DNA of 10,310 nucleotides from an uncultured Eubacterium sp. (GTDB lineage Bacteria > Bacillota > Clostridia > Peptostreptococcales > Anaerovoracaceae): NCBI GenBank assembly GCA_900551775.1, contig URXI01000136.1, positions 1-10,310 on the forward strand, read 5' to 3'. This document shows, piece after piece, positions 7,014-10,310 of this stretch (position 1 is the stretch's first letter; each line of letters opens with the position of its first letter). A program made the translations under genes and the position numbers. The notes under the pieces were generated by a model. The model had not been told where the DNA came from and did no database searches. It was given only the letters and a program-made list of their open reading frames with translations.

Positions 7014-7481
7014 TTACTCTTCTCCTTTGTATCTCAATTTATAATAGGTCATTCCATTGTGTTCTTCTTCAAGTATACCCCAGATTTCGTCATTAAAAAA
7101 CTTCGGATATACGTGTTCCAATTGTCCGATCTCTTCTCTGGACATGAATTTGACCTCTCTCAGTACCTGTTTATCTGTCTCAAGCTCCGGATCACTGCCC
7201 AAAGCCAGCTCACCACCCGCGATTTTTCCAATCATATAGTTGACAAACCTCTGTCCCCTCTCTGGAGACACTTCTTCGATGTGCCACGCGACACCGTGAA
7301 TCTCTACATCCAGACCAGTTTCCTCTTTTACCTCCCTCACAGCCGCCTCGATGGAGTTTTCTCCTTCTTCAATACCGCCGCCGGGTACCATCCAGATATC
7401 ACGATTCTCATGGTGCTGTTTCACCATCAAAATTTTTCCTTCTTCGTTCTGAAGTACAACTCTTACGCCACCTACCCACAT
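7014..7481 (-). CDS. NUDIX hydrolase
   Basis: A 155-residue protein that hydrolyses a nucleoside diphosphate linked to another moiety; the exact substrate is unknown. The Nudix box is complete: G35, E41, R49-E50 and E53-E54-x-G56, within GGIEEGENSIEAAVREVKEE. The core begins RVVLQNEEGKILMVKQHH, as in many MutT/ADP-ribose pyrophosphatase-like proteins. The C-terminal quarter gives no substrate clue. The ATG at 7481 follows AGGAG with a spacing of about 8 nt and overlaps the end of the second chrA by 10 nt. Confidence 0.92.
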   Translation of the reverse strand: MWVGGVRVVLQNEEGKILMVKQHHENRDIWMVPGGGIEEGENSIEAAVREVKEETGLDVEIHGVAWHIEEVSPERGQRFVNYMIGKIAGGELALGSDPELETDKQVLREVKFMSREEIGQLEHVYPKFFNDEIWGILEEEHNGMTYYKLRYKGEE

Positions 7482-7996
7482 AATATCGCTCCTATCACGC
7501 CCGCCGCAATGACAATTGCAATCGGGCTTACTTTAAATTTTCCTACAAGGATGACGGTTCCCAAGGTAATCAGACACGGCACCAGGCTGATCGTCTCAAA
7601 GGCGCTCTGCCCCATGAATATGACAGCCGCACCAATCAGACCGACTGTCACTGGCCTGATGCCGGCGAAAGCCCCTTCGATAGCCTTGCTCTCCTTGAAC
7701 TTGCTGATAAAGTAGCACGCCAGGGTAACCAGGATAAAGGACGGCACAGCGACACCAAAAGTGGCAGCGACAGCACCGGCATAACCTGCGCAGTTGAATC
7801 CTACATAAGTCGCCGCATTGACGGCCATCGGTCCCGGTGTCACCTGGGATATGGCAACAAGATTGGAGAACTCATCAGCAGACATCAGGCCAAAGGACTG
7901 TGCTCCCTGATAAATCATGGGAAGCATGGCCATGCCCCCTCCGAATCCGAATACTCCGATCTTGGCAAATACGAGAAATAGTTTCAGGTAAATCAC
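7472..7996 (-). CDS. chrA: Chromate transporter, half-size CHR family protein (second of the pair)
   Basis: A 174-residue integral membrane protein with about five or six hydrophobic segments and a single CHR domain. Typical motifs are FAKIGVFGFGGGMAMLPMI (10-28), the ISQVTPGPMAVNAATYVG stretch (about 49-66) and the AATFGVAVPSFILV stretch (about 77-90). Short CHR proteins usually come as adjacent pairs that work together in chromate export, as in Bacillus subtilis ywrA/ywrB; the natural substrate of many family members is uncertain. It starts with GTG at 7996, the TGA of the upstream paralogue overlapping as GTGA, and GGGGGTG about 7 nt upstream. The function as a chromate exporter is family knowledge, not shown here. 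Confidence 0.9.
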   Translation of the reverse strand: MIYLKLFLVFAKIGVFGFGGGMAMLPMIYQGAQSFGLMSADEFSNLVAISQVTPGPMAVNAATYVGFNCAGYAGAVAATFGVAVPSFILVTLACYFISKFKESKAIEGAFAGIRPVTVGLIGAAVIFMGQSAFETISLVPCLITLGTVILVGKFKVSPIAIVIAAGVIGAILCG

Positions 7997-8580
7997 CGAG
8001 ATTCACCCCCGTTTCCCTTCTTCTTATCTTTGACAGCAGTATAGACCAGACCCACAAGGATTCCTGCGACGATGGCCCATACCGCGTTGACGCTGTATGC
8101 TGCGATTGCCGCAAAGGACAACAGGGCGAGAACCCATTGGAAAGGTCCCTTCAGAACCTGTTTGCCGACTTTATATGCAGAATAGGCTATCAAACCTGTT
8201 GCTGCTGCTTTGATACCTGCCAAAGCGCCGTTCACATATCGATTGTCGCCGATGCCGGCGAGAACTTTGATGACCAGAATGATGATGATAAAGCTGGGCA
8301 GGATGACGCCGATGGTGGCGACGATCGCTCCCAATATGCCCTTCTTTGTCTGTCCGATATAAGTCGCCATATTGATGGCAATAACGCCAGGCAAGCCCTG
8401 GCTGACTGCAATGCAGTCCACAGCTTCTTCCTCGGTCATCCACTTCTTTTTATCCACAACGATATCTTGAATCAGAGGAATCATCGCCATTCCTCCGCCA
8501 ATTGTAAACAGTCCTAACTTAAAGAAGGTCCAAAAAAGCTGTAAAAACAAATTGTTTTTTACTTTTTCTAATTTACTCAT
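7993..8580 (-). CDS. chrA: Chromate transporter, half-size CHR family protein (first of the pair)
   Basis: A 195-residue membrane protein, clearly a paralogue of the next gene: FFKLGLFTIGGGMAMIPLI, ISQGLPGVIAINMATYIG and ATIGVILPSFIIIILV line up with that protein's motifs. The first 12 residues are polar and basic and the last 12 are lysine-rich (KDKKKGNGGESR), consistent with cytoplasmic ends. It starts 1 nt after the TRIC-family gene with only a weak ribosome binding site, so translational coupling is likely. The 4-nt overlap with its partner suggests equal expression of both halves. Confidence 0.9.
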   Translation of the reverse strand: MSKLEKVKNNLFLQLFWTFFKLGLFTIGGGMAMIPLIQDIVVDKKKWMTEEEAVDCIAVSQGLPGVIAINMATYIGQTKKGILGAIVATIGVILPSFIIIILVIKVLAGIGDNRYVNGALAGIKAAATGLIAYSAYKVGKQVLKGPFQWVLALLSFAAIAAYSVNAVWAIVAGILVGLVYTAVKDKKKGNGGESR

Positions 8581-8581
8581 T

Positions 8582-9190
8582 CTAATCCAGCTTCACTTTT
8601 CCTAAATGCAAATTTTTGAATATCGCTGCCAGTCTGATGACCAGTGTCACGCCAAAGCAGACGTACATAGCCAAACCGGTGCCAATATATTTATATGATA
8701 CAGCAAAGGCGATTGCCCCTACAATCGACGCCACTGCATAGACTTCCCGTCTGAAGCAGCGGGGAATTTCCTGTACAAAGACGTCTCTCAGAACGCCTCC
8801 GAAGGTTCCTGTCAGTACCGCCAGGGCGATGATGACATAAATATCCCCGTGTCCGCTGCGAACAGCAACCTGCGATCCGATGGCGGTAAATGCCGCCAGA
8901 CCGAAGCCGTCAGCAACAGATACCAGATGAGAGATCTTGTCGATCTTTTTGTAGAAAAAGATGACAGCTGCTGCCGTCAGTAAACTGACGATGGCATACA
9001 TAGGATTGGCGAGAGATGCCGGCAGACTTTGATTGATCAGGACATCCCTGATAATTCCGCCGCCGATAGCGGTAATGATTGCCAGAAAACAGATGCCATA
9101 GTAGTCAAGCTCCCTTTCGATGGCAACCACCGCCCCTGACACAGCAAAGGCGACGGTACCAATCCATTCCATTACAGTTATAAAATCCAC
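8582..9190 (-). CDS. TRIC-type cation channel / UPF0126 family membrane protein
   Basis: A 202-residue protein with about seven membrane segments and two UPF0126-type repeats. The repeat signatures GGGIIRDVL (43-51) and GGVLRDVF (131-138) are both intact. Bacterial and archaeal members of this family form trimeric channels permeable to monovalent cations; the role in this organism is unknown. It starts with GTG at 9190, 5 nt after AGGAGG. An out-of-frame ATG overlaps that GTG. It begins 20 nt after proS and ends 1 nt before the first chrA gene, so it belongs to that transcript. Confidence 0.9.
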   Translation of the reverse strand: MDFITVMEWIGTVAFAVSGAVVAIERELDYYGICFLAIITAIGGGIIRDVLINQSLPASLANPMYAIVSLLTAAAVIFFYKKIDKISHLVSVADGFGLAAFTAIGSQVAVRSGHGDIYVIIALAVLTGTFGGVLRDVFVQEIPRCFRREVYAVASIVGAIAFAVSYKYIGTGLAMYVCFGVTLVIRLAAIFKNLHLGKVKLD

Positions 9191-9210
9191 ATTTTCCTCC
9201 TGTAAATGGA

Positions 9211-10310
9211 CTATTTCTCATTGGCGACAATCTCGATTGCTCTGGAAATTGCCTCGTCAATGGTGATTTCTTCTTTGTCCGCATCTCTTCGGAGCTTGTA
9301 TTCCACCTTGCCTTCTCCTGCCAGCTTTCCAACTGTGATTCTCACAGGAATGCCCAGAAGGTCAGCGTCTTTGAACTTGACACCAGGTCTCTCTTTTCTG
9401 TCGTCCAAAAGCACTTCCACTCTGGCATCAGCAAGCGCCTTGTAAATCTTCTCCGCTGCTGCTGCCTGCGCCTCATCGTCTGGCTTCACCAAGGTGATGA
9501 TCACATGGTAAGGCGCTACTGACATCGGCCAGATGATGCCGTTGTCGTCGTGGTGCTGTTCTACCACTGCCGCCAAGGTCCTCGTCACGCCAATACCGTA
9601 ACATCCCATGACGATAGGCTGCTCCTTCTGGTTTTCGTCTACATACATTGCGCCCATGGACTCAGAATACTTAGTTCCCAGCTTGAAGACCTGTCCAACC
9701 TCGATGCCTCTGGCATGTTTGACAGGTGCGCCGCAGATCGGACAAGGGTCTCCCTCCTGCAGTACCTTCAGATCAGTGATGATATCACCTTTGTAGTCCC
9801 TGCCATAATTGACGTTGATCAAGTGGTGGTCTTCCTTACATGCACCCGCACACAAATTCTTGAGGCCTGGCAGCTCGCTGTCCACTACGATGGTACAGTC
9901 GTGCAGTCCGCACGGTCCGGTAAAACCGCCCACGCATCCTGTCGCCGCCGCCATTTTTTCCTCGTCGGCAAACTCAATGGCATGCTCCGGAATATCTAAA
10001 GCGTTGATCAGTTTCGTCATGTTCAGCTCTCTGTCGCCTCTTACAAAGGCTGCTACGTAACCGTTTTCATTGCCTTCTTCATCATAGGTGACGAAGAGCA
10101 GGGCTTTGATCGTCTGTTTTTTGTCCAGGTTCAAGAAGTTCGCAACATCTTCTATAGTCTTTGTTCCCGGCGTAAGTACCTCTTCCATGGCAAGTTCAGA
10201 TACGTCTGTCTGCGGCGCCGCATCGACACATTCTGCTCTTTCAGTCGTAGCTGCCATAGAACACTTCTCGCAATATGCGATTTCACTCTCGCCGACTTCT
10301 GATATGGCGG
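9211..10310 (-). CDS. proS: Prolyl-tRNA synthetase, bacterial type, C-terminal two thirds (cut by window edge)
   Basis: Charges tRNA-Pro; class II synthetase. The reading frame is open to the window edge and the upstream residues (AISEVGESEIAYCEKCSMAA) match the inside of ProS, so the ATG at 10257 is internal. The fragment holds the YbaK-like INS editing domain that clears Ala-tRNA-Pro (about VLTPGTKTIEDVANFL through CAGACKEDHHLINV, including the editing Lys in TIKALLFV). It is followed by the rest of the catalytic core (HARGIEVGQVFKLGTKYS and motif 3, MGCYGIGVTRTLAAVVEQ) and the anticodon-binding domain (APYHVIITLVKP to the end). The presence of INS marks the long bacterial form. The first part of the catalytic domain and any leader lie outside the window. 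Confidence 0.96.
   Translation of the reverse strand, partial: AISEVGESEIAYCEKCSMAATTERAECVDAAPQTDVSELAMEEVLTPGTKTIEDVANFLNLDKKQTIKALLFVTYDEEGNENGYVAAFVRGDRELNMTKLINALDIPEHAIEFADEEKMAAATGCVGGFTGPCGLHDCTIVVDSELPGLKNLCAGACKEDHHLINVNYGRDYKGDIITDLKVLQEGDPCPICGAPVKHARGIEVGQVFKLGTKYSESMGAMYVDENQKEQPIVMGCYGIGVTRTLAAVVEQHHDDNGIIWPMSVAPYHVIITLVKPDDEAQAAAAEKIYKALADARVEVLLDDRKERPGVKFKDADLLGIPVRITVGKLAGEGKVEYKLRRDADKEEITIDEAISRAIEIVANEK

Noticed and set aside
6948..7715. 255-codon plus-strand frame across the cyclophilin, NUDIX and chrA genes
   Set aside because: It runs antisense across three intact genes and its translation has no recognisable domain.
9211..10257. proS starting at the ATG at 10257
   Set aside because: The frame stays open to the window edge and the residues before this Met belong to the conserved interior of ProS. 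The gene is cut by the edge.

Overview
The window reads as a piece of a Clostridia-type Firmicutes chromosome. The grounds are a SigH-family sigma factor, Mini-ribonuclease III, a short-form CysE directly ahead of CysS, a pair of half-size chromate transporters, strong AGGAGG-type ribosome binding sites and the classical order cysE-cysS-mrnC ... rlmB-sigH ... tuf. I cannot name the genus. Every gene I can support lies on the minus strand, so transcription runs from the right edge to the left edge. Both edges cut genes: proS at the right lacks its N-terminus and tuf at the left lacks all but its first 32 codons.

In order of transcription: (1) 10310-6536, a tightly packed run: proS (partial), a TRIC/UPF0126 membrane protein, two overlapping half-size chrA genes, a NUDIX hydrolase and a small cyclophilin. 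Apart from the 20 nt proS-TRIC gap, these genes are 1 nt apart or overlap. (2) 6530-3177, cysE-cysS-mrnC-thyA behind a candidate promoter at 6501-6530: serine acetylation, cysteinyl-tRNA charging, 23S rRNA maturation and dTMP synthesis. (3) 3176-2920, the longest non-coding stretch (257 bp): a GC-rich hairpin just after thyA, then a 157-bp AT-rich element bounded by matching inverted arms. (4) 2919-930, dfrA-rlmB-sigH: folate reduction (the partner reaction of ThyA), a 23S rRNA 2'-O-methyltransferase, and the alternative sigma factor. (5) 839-330, a GNAT acetyltransferase closed by an intrinsic terminator that overlaps its stop codon. (6) 261-1, a near-consensus sigma-A promoter driving tRNA-Thr(GGT) and then tuf.

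Functionally the window is mostly translation machinery (two aminoacyl-tRNA synthetases, one tRNA, EF-Tu, two rRNA-processing or modifying enzymes) interleaved with cysteine and thymidylate/folate metabolism. The accessory-looking parts are the TRIC-chrA-chrA-NUDIX insert between proS and cysE and the inverted-repeat element that separates thyA from dfrA. I did not find a new multi-gene system. The least explained item is the 157-bp inverted-repeat element at 2975-3131, whose arms carry outward-facing promoter-like sequences.
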